Below are positions 25,248 to 33,141 of a stretch of 47,218 bases of DNA, piece by piece. Source of the stretch: JBBIWA01 sp037439425 (GTDB taxonomy: Bacteria > Acidobacteriota > Blastocatellia > RBC074); the NCBI GenBank assembly GCA_037439425.1, contig JBBIWA010000038.1, positions 1-47,218 of the forward strand, written 5' to 3'. The notes under the pieces were generated by a model, which was not told the DNA's origin, made no database searches, and saw only the letters and a program-made list of their open reading frames with translations. The position numbers were made by a program, and so were the translations under genes. Position 1 is the stretch's first letter. Every line of letters starts with the position of its first letter.

Positions 25248-26366
25248 CTACACTTTCCGTCCCTGCTCGGTTCCAATCGCTGCCGACAGGCGGCGGTGGA
25301 TCTTCGCTACGCGCTCGACCTGCCCCTTGGCAGCAAAACGCTCATAAAAGCCCTCGGCGCGAAATTCGCGCTGCAATTCGCTCCACGCAGCAAGCCGCTC
25401 AGTCCAGCGACTCGAACGCCCCTCAGTCGGTTCAGCATCCTCGCGCGCTAAATCCGCGCATACCCGCACCATCGCTTTGAGCGTAACCGAACGAGTGACC
25501 ATATAATCAGCATGACCCCACGCCTTGCCCCATACCCGCTCCGCCGCTTTGAGGAAATCGCGCACGATCTCGTAATACGCTGTGGCTGCTTGCCTGCGGT
25601 CTTGTTGCTCTATCTCCGGCCAATCGGCGCTCACCCAGCGGTGAATTTCGTTGAATAATTCGGCTTGCAGAATCCATTTCTCCTGCCGGCTGCGCCCGCC
25701 CAGCCGATTGATCCGATAACGTAAAGGACTGTCAGCCTCTCGATAGAGCCAATCCACTATCTGGGCTGCAAACTTCCTATCAGGCGCAGCCCACGAAACC
25801 CGTTCGTAAAGGTCTACTAAGTGACTCTTGTTGATCCGCGTCGGAGTCGAGTTGATGATCACAAACATCTCGGTCACAAAATCTTCGTCGCGTCCATCGA
25901 AGATGACGCAAGGGACATAAACGGTGCGGGCCTCTTCCGGCTTATCGCGAAGATAAAACTCCAAAGCGGCCAGACGATGTTGACCATCAATGATCAAATA
26001 CTTGCCTTCAGGCTCTTGCAGATCACCAACGTTTTCAAATGAGCCGAGCGGATCAAAGTGCAATCGCTCGCCCGTAAACAGCAAGACGGTGCCGGGAATG
26101 GGCGGCTGAGTGACAGTTGTTTCGTAGAAGTTTTTGATCGCGCGCACCTTCGCACGTGAAAGCGCGCGCTGAAATGCTTTCTCTGAACGCTCGATGCGCG
26201 CAATAAACTGCGCAATCTCATCCGTCTCTGTCACCTTCTCCGGCACAATCTGTTCGCCTTCGCCATAGTACCGGCTGATGAAGCGCACCTTCTGCAACAA
26301 ATCCTCCGCTCGATAAGAGACGAAGTAGAAGACAGCGTCTTTTTGACGAATCTGTGTGGCTAGCAT
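25248..26366 (-). CDS. DGQHR-domain protein (DndB-like) in the CRISPR operon
   Basis: 372 residues. The ParB/Srx-fold motif YLIIDGQHRLAALEFY lies at about 124-139, followed by FVIINSTPTRINKSHLVDL, the second conserved block of DGQHR proteins. In Dnd phosphorothioation islands, relatives (DndB) act as regulators or nucleotide hydrolases. No phosphorothioation genes are present here; instead the gene lies between cas6 (2-base gap) and cas8 (56 bases), so it is expressed with CRISPR genes. The start MLATQIRQ at 26366 is preferred because AAAGGAGAAG lies about 9 bases upstream; a longer frame would overlap cas6. Its role with the CRISPR system is unknown. Confidence 0.8.
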   Translation of the reverse strand: MLATQIRQKDAVFYFVSYRAEDLLQKVRFISRYYGEGEQIVPEKVTETDEIAQFIARIERSEKAFQRALSRAKVRAIKNFYETTVTQPPIPGTVLLFTGERLHFDPLGSFENVGDLQEPEGKYLIIDGQHRLAALEFYLRDKPEEARTVYVPCVIFDGRDEDFVTEMFVIINSTPTRINKSHLVDLYERVSWAAPDRKFAAQIVDWLYREADSPLRYRINRLGGRSRQEKWILQAELFNEIHRWVSADWPEIEQQDRRQAATAYYEIVRDFLKAAERVWGKAWGHADYMVTRSVTLKAMVRVCADLAREDAEPTEGRSSRWTERLAAWSELQREFRAEGFYERFAAKGQVERVAKIHRRLSAAIGTEQGRKV

Positions 26367-26368
26367 TT

Positions 26369-27403
26369 TTATTCTTCTCCTTTCAAATAAGCTTGGTAAC
26401 GTCCCAACCCGAACGCGCAATTATTCCCCACACCCACTAATTCTCCCAGTGCCAGAAATGGCAGGAAAGGCATGAAGTCTCCTTGATATTCGACACGCCC
26501 CATCATCCCACCCCAAGGGATCTTTCGCTCCTGACGGCGCGAATAGCGCTCCCAATTGACCCAACAAATATCTCTCGTCATAACCTGCACTCCCTTTGCT
26601 TCGGAGATGAGGCCTTGATAGTCCAAATTCAAGCTGCCGCCGCAGTAGAAGAAGCTCAGGCTTTCAAGACGGCGCAGCAGCGCGCCGACTAAAACTTCAA
26701 ATGGAAGAGAAGCGCGCAGGAACTCGCCGCTCAATTTCAAACGCATCGGCGTCAGCAGTTCGAGCATCAAACGAGATGGCTGTGGCACGGCCTGACTCAA
26801 ACGCGAATTGACCGCCAGTAACCGTTCCGCTGTTAAAGCCACCACACTATTGCGCACCAATTCATCGGTCGCTGAATAGATCAACCGCTGTTCCTGAGCT
26901 GCTGCTACCTCAAGCGACAAACAGCTTTCGACCTTTTCCAAATGAAACTGCCCCCGGCCGCGGCCAATACCTTCACGGCCCAACTCGCGCCAGGTGAGAA
27001 TGAAATACGGTAGGTAATCTGTTACGAAACCAACCAGCGCCAGATGGAAAGAGACAACCTCACCCGGATTGATAGCCGCCTGTCTGCTCGGCGGTGGATG
27101 AATGATAAAGGGGCGCGGCAATCCGCCTTCACTCGCCACCCGGTAACCCGCCACATCTGGCACAGCTTCGAAGATACGCGCGTAGGCACAGGCGCTCGCA
27201 ATCAAACAGGTCTTCACATCCCGACAGTGTGGCGGGCAGCAGATGCGGCGAAACATCGCGCCGAAAGCTCCGCGAAAGGTCGAGCCAGAGAATTCAGGCA
27301 GCTCAATCCGCTCTTCAGCACGCAGCGTGAATTTCAAAAGCGCTAACTGAAAGCGCGCCAGCGCATCAGGGCCAGGCGTCGTTGATATGATCGTTTGTGT
27401 CAT
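26369..27403 (-). CDS. cas6: CRISPR pre-crRNA endoribonuclease Cas6
   Basis: 344 residues. N-terminal RAMP domain with IELPEFSGSTFRGAFGAMF, cysteine groups RRICCPPHC and KTCLIASAC, and the C-terminal glycine-rich loop ELVGVGNNCAFGLGRYQ that defines Cas6. It cuts precursor crRNA within the repeat. The only Cas6 in the window, while three effector types are present, so it probably supplies crRNA to all. The start overlaps the regulator stop by ATGA and is preceded by GAGGAAGAG. Confidence 0.9.
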   Translation of the reverse strand: MTQTIISTTPGPDALARFQLALLKFTLRAEERIELPEFSGSTFRGAFGAMFRRICCPPHCRDVKTCLIASACAYARIFEAVPDVAGYRVASEGGLPRPFIIHPPPSRQAAINPGEVVSFHLALVGFVTDYLPYFILTWRELGREGIGRGRGQFHLEKVESCLSLEVAAAQEQRLIYSATDELVRNSVVALTAERLLAVNSRLSQAVPQPSRLMLELLTPMRLKLSGEFLRASLPFEVLVGALLRRLESLSFFYCGGSLNLDYQGLISEAKGVQVMTRDICWVNWERYSRRQERKIPWGGMMGRVEYQGDFMPFLPFLALGELVGVGNNCAFGLGRYQAYLKGEE

Positions 27404-28431
27404 CTCTTCCTCGCCGCTTTTGCATCACTCGCAGTTGGCAGTGATAGCTCATAGTTCACCATCATCTGTAATAGTTCTTGCTCAACCATCTTTCTCAAAC
27501 GAGCCGGGCGCCGGACTTTGGCGTGCGCGCCATACTGCATAACAAAACGTTTGACGGCTTCCAGCCCGGCCAATTTCATGCGCAGCAGCAGGCCGCCATC
27601 AGGCAGCTCCTTGCGCTCTTCGCTAGCGTGCCAGTCTTTGCGCTCGCGGATCCATTGCGCCTGATAGGCATCGAATTCGATTTCAACCAGATATTCTTTT
27701 CCACCCCGGAACATCTCGAACCCCGATTTTAGATAAGCCTCGCGATTGAAATCCGGCTTGATTGTGAAATGATCTTCGGTGAAGCGGTAAGAACGAATCC
27801 GGCCCAGATGAAAATCTCGCACGTCCTGGCGCAGATGATCGTAGGCGATCACGTAACAGTCACCGCGATAAGTGTGAATGTGATAGGGATCAATGCAGCG
27901 CTCGGTCAGCTCACCTCGATTCTGCGAATAATAGGTGATCTCGACTCTCAGGCGATTGATCAAAGCGTGGCTGATCGCTTGAAAAACTTCTGTGTCTATC
28001 TCGCTGGCCGGCCCGATCTCGAAGGAATAAGCTTCACCTAATGCCGAAAGGTCTACCGTCACCTGTTCGGGAAGCCACTGGGTGATCTTAGCAAACGCAC
28101 TTCGCAGTTGACTCTCGAAAGGCGTGCCACGGTATTGATGCATCAAGCGCTCAGCCAGGAGGATGGCCACCAGCTCGCCCTCGGTCATTTGAAAAGCAGG
28201 CAGCGCGTAGGATCTCTCGGTGTAAACCCAGCGGCGCGCTTGCGGATCATATTCCAGCGGCGCCCGGTGATCATTCCGCAACCGATCAAAATCCCGTTCG
28301 ATGGTGCGCGCGCTTACTTCTAATTCTTCAGCCGCCTGCGCAGCGCTGCGACAACGCCCGCTGCGGATCATTTGATCCAGACGGTGTAGACGCAATAACA
28401 CTCTGCCAGGTGAACGATGGCCTCTGCTCAT
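27400..28431 (-). CDS. HTH-WYL domain transcriptional regulator of the CRISPR operon
   Basis: About 343 residues. N-terminal winged helix-turn-helix (RLDQMIRSGRCRSAAQAAEE followed by LEVSARTIERDFDRLR), then the WYL sensor domain with DPYHIHTYRGDCYVIAYDH and a C-terminal WCX domain with VKRFVMQYGAHAKV. WYL proteins sense nucleic-acid ligands and repress several CRISPR loci, for instance the Synechocystis I-D operon. The start MSRGHRSPGRV at 28431 is preferred: the longer frame would run through the perfect palindrome at 28453-28477. Overlaps cas6 by ATGA, so it heads the whole leftward operon and is likely autoregulated. Confidence 0.88.
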   Translation of the reverse strand: MSRGHRSPGRVLLRLHRLDQMIRSGRCRSAAQAAEELEVSARTIERDFDRLRNDHRAPLEYDPQARRWVYTERSYALPAFQMTEGELVAILLAERLMHQYRGTPFESQLRSAFAKITQWLPEQVTVDLSALGEAYSFEIGPASEIDTEVFQAISHALINRLRVEITYYSQNRGELTERCIDPYHIHTYRGDCYVIAYDHLRQDVRDFHLGRIRSYRFTEDHFTIKPDFNREAYLKSGFEMFRGGKEYLVEIEFDAYQAQWIRERKDWHASEERKELPDGGLLLRMKLAGLEAVKRFVMQYGAHAKVRRPARLRKMVEQELLQMMVNYELSLPTASDAKAARKR

Positions 28432-28452
28432 AGTGAGAAATACTAACACCGG

Positions 28453-28477
28453 GGGTATGACACGCAATGTCATACCC
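28453..28477. promoter_or_regulatory. perfect 10-5-10 palindrome, probable operator of the WYL regulator
   Basis: GGGTATGACA, five bases, then TGTCATACCC: a perfect inverted repeat 22 bases upstream of the regulator start. A possible minus-strand promoter overlaps it (TTGCGT, 16 bases, TAGTAT), with the -10 about 8 bases before the ATG, which would give a leaderless or nearly leaderless mRNA. No ribosome-binding site precedes this ATG, in line with that. Operator function is inferred from symmetry and position. Confidence 0.65.
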
Positions 28478-28881
28478 GCTCAAGGGCGGGGCAACAAATT
28501 CTACAAGTGAGGGAACTGGGCCGATTATAGAAATGCGCCGTTTTGCATGTCAACGCAGGAATAGTCAGGGCAAGCACCAGGATCCGGATCAAACAAAAGC
28601 GCCGTCGCTACCGCTGCGCTCGCAGCAGTGCCGCCGGTCTACTCTAGAGTCTTGGGCTGCCAGAGGGACAGGCGAGCTTGCTCTCTCTCTCTTGACGATC
28701 TGCCCTACCTTCGACGATTATTGCCTCATCGCGATCTCAAGAGATGAGGAGCTTCGCGTGCGTTTCCCACCTATCTCTCAACTGTCGACCCGTATGCTGA
28801 AGGAGATCAGTGCAACTGATAAACTCTCTGTGCTCGCCTCGGACTGCGGCAGTGGCAGTTGGCGAGCGGAAGGAGATCAAG
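28478..28881. other. intergenic region between the CRISPR operon and a lipoprotein gene
   Basis: About 400 bases between divergent genes. Apart from the operator side there is no recognisable gene, tRNA or repeat; small frames in it are not supported. Promoters for the rightward gene must lie here but no strong match is evident. Confidence 0.4.
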
Positions 28882-29745
28882 ATGGCGCGTTATGCGAGCA
28901 CAATGCTAATTGTAATCCTTCTGGGCTTCGGATGCGCCAGACACCCGGATAATCTGGCAAGCGGTTCTTTGGTAGCCACTGCGACTCCAGCTCCGCTGCC
29001 TGAGGTGAAGCCGCTGCTTCATCGTCTGGCCACGCAAGATGGTTGCCGGGATGTCACAGCCCAGCTCAGCCTCTCGTTTGTGAATGAAGAAGGGCATCGT
29101 GAAGAGGTCTCTTTCCGACTACAGCGTAAGTATGCGCCCGACCGCATCAGCACTCTATTGACTGTGGTGGCTCCGCAGGAGGAAGCGGAGAAGGACCTGC
29201 TGGCTATTGAACGGGAAGGAAAGCGGACCGAGGCCTTCTCTTACCTGGCTGGACTCAAACGCCTGACGCGACTGGGTTCGAGCAATCAACTGAGCTTTCG
29301 CGGCAGCAAAACCACCGTGCAGGAGTTGCTGGGACTGGAATTGAATCAATACGAGGTCAAGGCAACAGCACGGGCCAGTGGAGACGATCAGGAGTTGATC
29401 CGGGTCGAGCTGGTCGAAAAATTTGATCGCGGGCTGGCCTTCCCGCGCCTCATCGCCTTCTTTCAGGAGAGCGAGCTACGTCCGGTCCGCTTTGAGCTGT
29501 ATAATCTGAATGGCGATCTGGTGAAGACGGTTAAGGTGGAAGAGGTGAAACAGATCCAGGGTTATCAAACGCTCACTAGGTTGGCTATCGAAGATCACAA
29601 ACAGGGCCGCACGCTCAAGCTGGAAACCCGCGACATCAACTACGATCGTCAACTGCCTGACACTCTCTTTACCCAAGCCCACCTGATCAAAATCATCACC
29701 CAGGCGAGCCGCAAGCTGATGGGAGTCAGACTTCCGCCTCTGTAG
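28882..29745 (+). CDS. outer-membrane lipoprotein-sorting-like protein (LolA/LolB-type fold)
   Basis: About 287 residues. The start at 28882 has AGGAG six bases upstream and gives a short signal peptide ending LGFGCARHP, an imperfect lipobox with cysteine 19. The mature part is an all-beta protein (TAQLSLSFVNEEGHREEVSF, KLETRDINYDRQLPDTLFT) of the kind annotated as outer-membrane lipoprotein-sorting or LolA-like. It probably sits in the periplasm or membrane. A longer frame from 28810 would hide the signal peptide. Its 3' end overlaps the convergent lpxC by 20 bases. Confidence 0.6.
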   Translation: MARYASTMLIVILLGFGCARHPDNLASGSLVATATPAPLPEVKPLLHRLATQDGCRDVTAQLSLSFVNEEGHREEVSFRLQRKYAPDRISTLLTVVAPQEEAEKDLLAIEREGKRTEAFSYLAGLKRLTRLGSSNQLSFRGSKTTVQELLGLELNQYEVKATARASGDDQELIRVELVEKFDRGLAFPRLIAFFQESELRPVRFELYNLNGDLVKTVKVEEVKQIQGYQTLTRLAIEDHKQGRTLKLETRDINYDRQLPDTLFTQAHLIKIITQASRKLMGVRLPPL

Positions 29746-30595
29746 TTACTTCCCAGGCTGAAGGGTCTCGCAGCAGGGTTGAAAGCAGCATGTTGTGGAG
29801 CCCATGGCCGGAGCGGAAAGAGCGCACATGTCCGAGAATTGGCATCCCACACAGCGCCAGGTCGCCGATGATGTCGAGGATTTTATGGCGCACGAATTCA
29901 TCTTCAAATCGTAATCCCTCCGGGTTGAGAATCCCATCGCGCGTAAGAACTATGGCGTTTTCCAGTGAACCGCCGCGCGCCAGACCATTTTGCCGTAGCT
30001 TCTGGACCTCTTCGATAAAACCGAAAGTGCGCGCTGGTGCAATCTCCTTGGCGTAATTTCCATCTCGCAAGACCAGGGAGCGTTCCTGACAGCCAATCAA
30101 AGGATGAGGAAACTCAATCTGGCAGGTGATACGAAACTTGTCGTCCGGCTCGATTGACATCACGCGCTGCTTCTCGCTCACGGTGACGCGCTTGAGGATT
30201 CGCAGTAAGGCGCGTGGCGCTTGTTGTTTGATGATACCTGCTTGCTCGATCAGCCCCACCCAGGGTTTGCTGCTCCCATCCAGGATAGGCACTTCCAGGG
30301 AGTCAATCTCAATGATCGCATTATCCACACCGCATCCCATCAGCGCCGAGAGCAGATGCTCAACGGTGGAGATCATCACGCCCGACTTCATCAGCGTGGT
30401 CGCGTAACTGACGTGCGCCACCTGTTGCGGCGCGGCTGGAATCTCGAAGTAGTTGAGGTCGGCGCGCCGAAAAAGATAGCCTGTATAAGCTGGCGCGGGA
30501 CGCACCACTACCCGGACTGGCAAGTTAGAATGTAGTCCAACGCCCCTCACTTCAAAGCTGGCACCAATGGTGGTCTGCCCTGGCAACTTTTCCAC
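29726..30595 (-). CDS. lpxC: UDP-3-O-acyl-N-acetylglucosamine deacetylase LpxC
   Basis: Zinc enzyme of the first committed step of lipid A synthesis; indicates a Gram-negative cell. 289 residues, slightly short for the family. Motifs: FEVRGVGLHS near the N-terminus, STVEHLLSAL (zinc histidine), RFEDEFVRHKILDIIGDLAL (zinc histidine and aspartate) and FRSGHGLHN (zinc/catalytic histidine). Two starts compete: GTG at 30595, with no spaced ribosome-binding site, and TTG at 30586, about 8 bases after GAGAGG. The upstream bases contain a short AATATCAAATTC direct repeat. Confidence 0.95.
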   Translation of the reverse strand: MEKLPGQTTIGASFEVRGVGLHSNLPVRVVVRPAPAYTGYLFRRADLNYFEIPAAPQQVAHVSYATTLMKSGVMISTVEHLLSALMGCGVDNAIIEIDSLEVPILDGSSKPWVGLIEQAGIIKQQAPRALLRILKRVTVSEKQRVMSIEPDDKFRITCQIEFPHPLIGCQERSLVLRDGNYAKEIAPARTFGFIEEVQKLRQNGLARGGSLENAIVLTRDGILNPEGLRFEDEFVRHKILDIIGDLALCGMPILGHVRSFRSGHGLHNMLLSTLLRDPSAWEVTTEAEV

Positions 30596-31127
30596 CTCTC
30601 AATATCAAATTCAATATCAAATTCAATCAAACAAATTATCCTTAAGGCAAGCCGTGAGCCAGCCGGGATTGATCTCCAGAACAACGTTTAATTACTTCAA
30701 TGACAATAGGGATAACACGCGATGGGGGAAGAGCCCAGCTCAAGGTGGTTGCGGCCCGGCCACGCTACGGCCTGAGAGTTGTGGCAGATGGGAGAAGGAA
30801 GCAATTAAGACCGTCTCAGGATGAGGGGCTGGCGGAGGCTTCCGCAGTTGTGAGCCTGCACTAGTAGTCAGCATTCAGTAGGGGAAGATAAATCTTCCTC
30901 CCTAGTCAACGCAGATGATGACGCGATCTTGGTATTCGACCATGAGCATTCCCCCTGGATAGGCCTGATGGCTGTTGACGCCTGACAGCGATCAGGGCTA
31001 TCCAACTTGGTCTTAAGGACGGGAGAGCGCAAGCAGCAAAGGCCTTTTCTGTGGCTCAAAAATGACTCAACAGATGGGGGGCAGCTCACGCTCCATCCTG
31101 ATGGTTATTTATCGGGCGCGACTTCAA
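30596..31127. other. intergenic region between lpxC and rpsU
   Basis: 532 bases; two copies of a 12-base AATATCAAATTC direct repeat occur next to lpxC. No gene, RNA or convincing terminator is visible elsewhere in it. Confidence 0.4.
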
Positions 31128-31325
31128 TCACTCGAAGACGCGGCGGTGTCGCTTACGATTACGCTTGCGAGCCAGCGCCGATTTCAGACGGCGTTTCTCG
31201 CCAGGTGGAATGTAGAAGGCATGTCTTTTGACTTCTTTGATGATGTCTTCCTGTTGCACCTTGCGTTTGAAGCGACGGAGGGCGCTTTCCAATGACTCGC
31301 CCTCGCTCACTCGCACTTCTGCCAA
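31128..31325 (-). CDS. rpsU: 30S ribosomal protein bS21
   Basis: 65 residues, full length. The sequence has the bS21 pattern: VRVSEGESLESALRRFKRKV, then EVKRHAFYIPPGEKRRLK and a basic C-terminus RKRNRKRHRR. The protein is bound at the small subunit platform near the 3' end of 16S rRNA. The start is TTG at 31325, fixed by the strong ribosome-binding site GGAGGTGA about 7 bases upstream. Confidence 0.95.
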   Translation of the reverse strand: MAEVRVSEGESLESALRRFKRKVQQEDIIKEVKRHAFYIPPGEKRRLKSALARKRNRKRHRRVFE

Positions 31326-32228
31326 GCTTTAATCACCTCCCTGAGCAGATTCTGGTTCCAGCTTCGGCGGTGGTAGTTAGATTGTGACAAGAGAGGAGTC
31401 CGGGGGAAGGTGGACTCGACTCCACGGCAGGCAGTACAGCTTCGGAAGTCTGTTACCGGCTAGCTGCCGATTTTACTACCAGGCCTGAAGAGCTGGCCCA
31501 ACATCTACGCCAAATTCCTGAGCTGAACCTATCGCTCCGGCCTTTACAGGCGTCATGGCCGCAGCGATAGAGAGAGCTTAATCTCCGACTGAGGCATCTC
31601 ACCGATAGCTCCTCCTCAGCCTTCAACGAACGGGTGACATATTAGCATAAAGCCCCCTTATATTGCCACGCGCAGCGACTGCGGCTAGAAAACTCTCAGC
31701 ATCGCGTCCAGGGCAAACGCATTATAGGAAGAAGCGAAGAAAGGTTTACAAGCGATAGAGTGTGTGTGGATTTTACTTTGTAGAGACAGGTGGAGAGGAT
31801 GATCCAAGAAACCAAGAAAAGGGCGACATTGATCAAGTGCTTCGAGGAGTTGAGAGCGCCGCGGATCGAGCGGTGTCGGCGGCACAAATTGATCGACATC
31901 GTCATTGATCAAGTGCTTCGAGGAGTTGAGAGCGCCGCGGATCGAGCGGTGTCGGCGGCACAAATTGATCGACATCGTCGTGATCGCCATCTGTGCGGTG
32001 ATCTGTGGTGGTGAGGGATTCACGGAGATGAAAGCGTTTGGGGTCTCTTACTCCTTCTCGCCTTCGTTGGCATGATAGCCGTCTCGATACTGATTGAGAC
32101 GCTGACTATTAGCACACTAATTTTTTGAAGTGTAAAGCCGAATATGATCTTCGCCCCTTGAGGGCCGACTTGCGTCTGGCGTCGTTGGTGAAGGGGAGTC
32201 TCAATCCGGGACCACGCTGGTGCACAGC
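31326..32228. other. long intergenic region with a 76-bp tandem duplication
   Basis: About 900 bases between rpsU and the Uma2 gene. The only structure seen is the tandem repeat at 31827-31978. Small frames here are short and mirror the duplication; none looks like a protein. Confidence 0.5.
31827..31978. repeat. 76-bp perfect tandem duplication
   Basis: Two identical adjacent copies (31827-31902 and 31903-31978) beginning CATTGATCAAGTGCTTCGAG. No unrelated insert lies between them, unlike the direct repeats at 4692 and 32711, though the period is nearly the same. Confidence 0.9.
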
Positions 32229-32931
32229 CTAGTCAGCACTCTCAGGCAGTTCGGCAGAGAACACGATGCGGTCATAGAAGTCAGCCAGCCGCAGCGTGCA
32301 CCCAATCGAGGCCAGCGACATGCTCCCTTCCAGGCCATTCACCGAGGAATACAACCATTCACTATCCGGTTGACGGCGATAGTGCTCAATCAGCAGCTTC
32401 GATTGAGACACCAGCAGGTAATCAGTCAGCGAGGGCAGCCACATTTGATACCGCGCCCACTTCTCCCCAAGATCAAAGACTTCGGTGGCAGGCGAGAGCA
32501 CTTCGATGATCACCGTCGGATTGAGGAGCACGTCGCGATGCTCGTCATGAAACTTCATTTCTCCGCACACTACGAGCACATCGGGGTAAGAATACAATCC
32601 TTTCGGCGGTTGGAAAGGTTTGGGTGCTGGCCCGCTGCGCACCTTCGTATCTTTGGAGAAGACTTCACAGGGCGTACCTCTCAACTGGTTGTGAAGTTCG
32701 CTCACCAGGTTCGTGCAAATCCTGCCGTGGTCAGGACTCTCACCTGCTATTGAGCCCAATCAGTCTTCCGCGTGGCATTCCAATCCTCGTGCAAATCCTG
32801 CCGTGGTCAGGACTCTCACCTGCTATCGCATAAATCTCTCCATCCAGATACTCGTGACGCTCTTCAGACTCTCGCTCCAAGGTGAGGTATTCTTCCACGG
32901 TGTAGCGAAGTTGTGTTTGCGGTAAGCTCAT
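32229..32931 (-). pseudogene. Uma2-family (DUF820) putative nuclease gene, disrupted by a 76-bp insertion
   Basis: The N-terminal part, encoded at 32931-32740, has the Uma2 start YTVEEYLTLERESEERHEYL followed by DGEIYAIAGESPDHGRICT. The frame then shifts; the rest, in another frame at 32759-32229, continues from GESPDHGRICTNLVSELHNQ to VIIEVLSPATEVFDLGEKW and LTDYLLVSQ, carrying the D-x(n)-E-x-L core of this PD-(D/E)xK-like family. The overlapping GESPDHGRICT shows that a 40-bp stretch was duplicated with 36 bp of new sequence between. Without it the gene would encode about 210 residues, a normal Uma2 length. Many such genes occur in cyanobacteria and Acidobacteriota; function is unclear. Confidence 0.85.
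32711..32826. repeat. 40-bp direct repeat flanking a 36-bp unrelated insert
   Basis: Copies at 32711-32750 and 32787-32826 are identical; the 36 bp between (32751-32786) has no counterpart in the flanks. Removing one copy plus the insert (76 bp) restores the Uma2 reading frame. Dimensions equal one repeat plus spacer of the CRISPR locus within a few bases. Confidence 0.85.
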
Positions 32932-33141
32932 CGTCTTTGACCCCCGCTCTGCTTGTATCTCACCTGAATGCCATTAGGAAGGCCGTGGCTGTCGAGGGAT
33001 GCATGCCCCCCCTTTTACACCCTTCGTTTCGCCAAAGCAGTTACTTTGCTTGACTGCCCAGGACCCGCATGCCAAGATGCCCCACCAGGAACAGAAAGTA
33101 CGCGGCGCGGGCCGCAGCAGGTACGTAATCGAAATGCGCTT

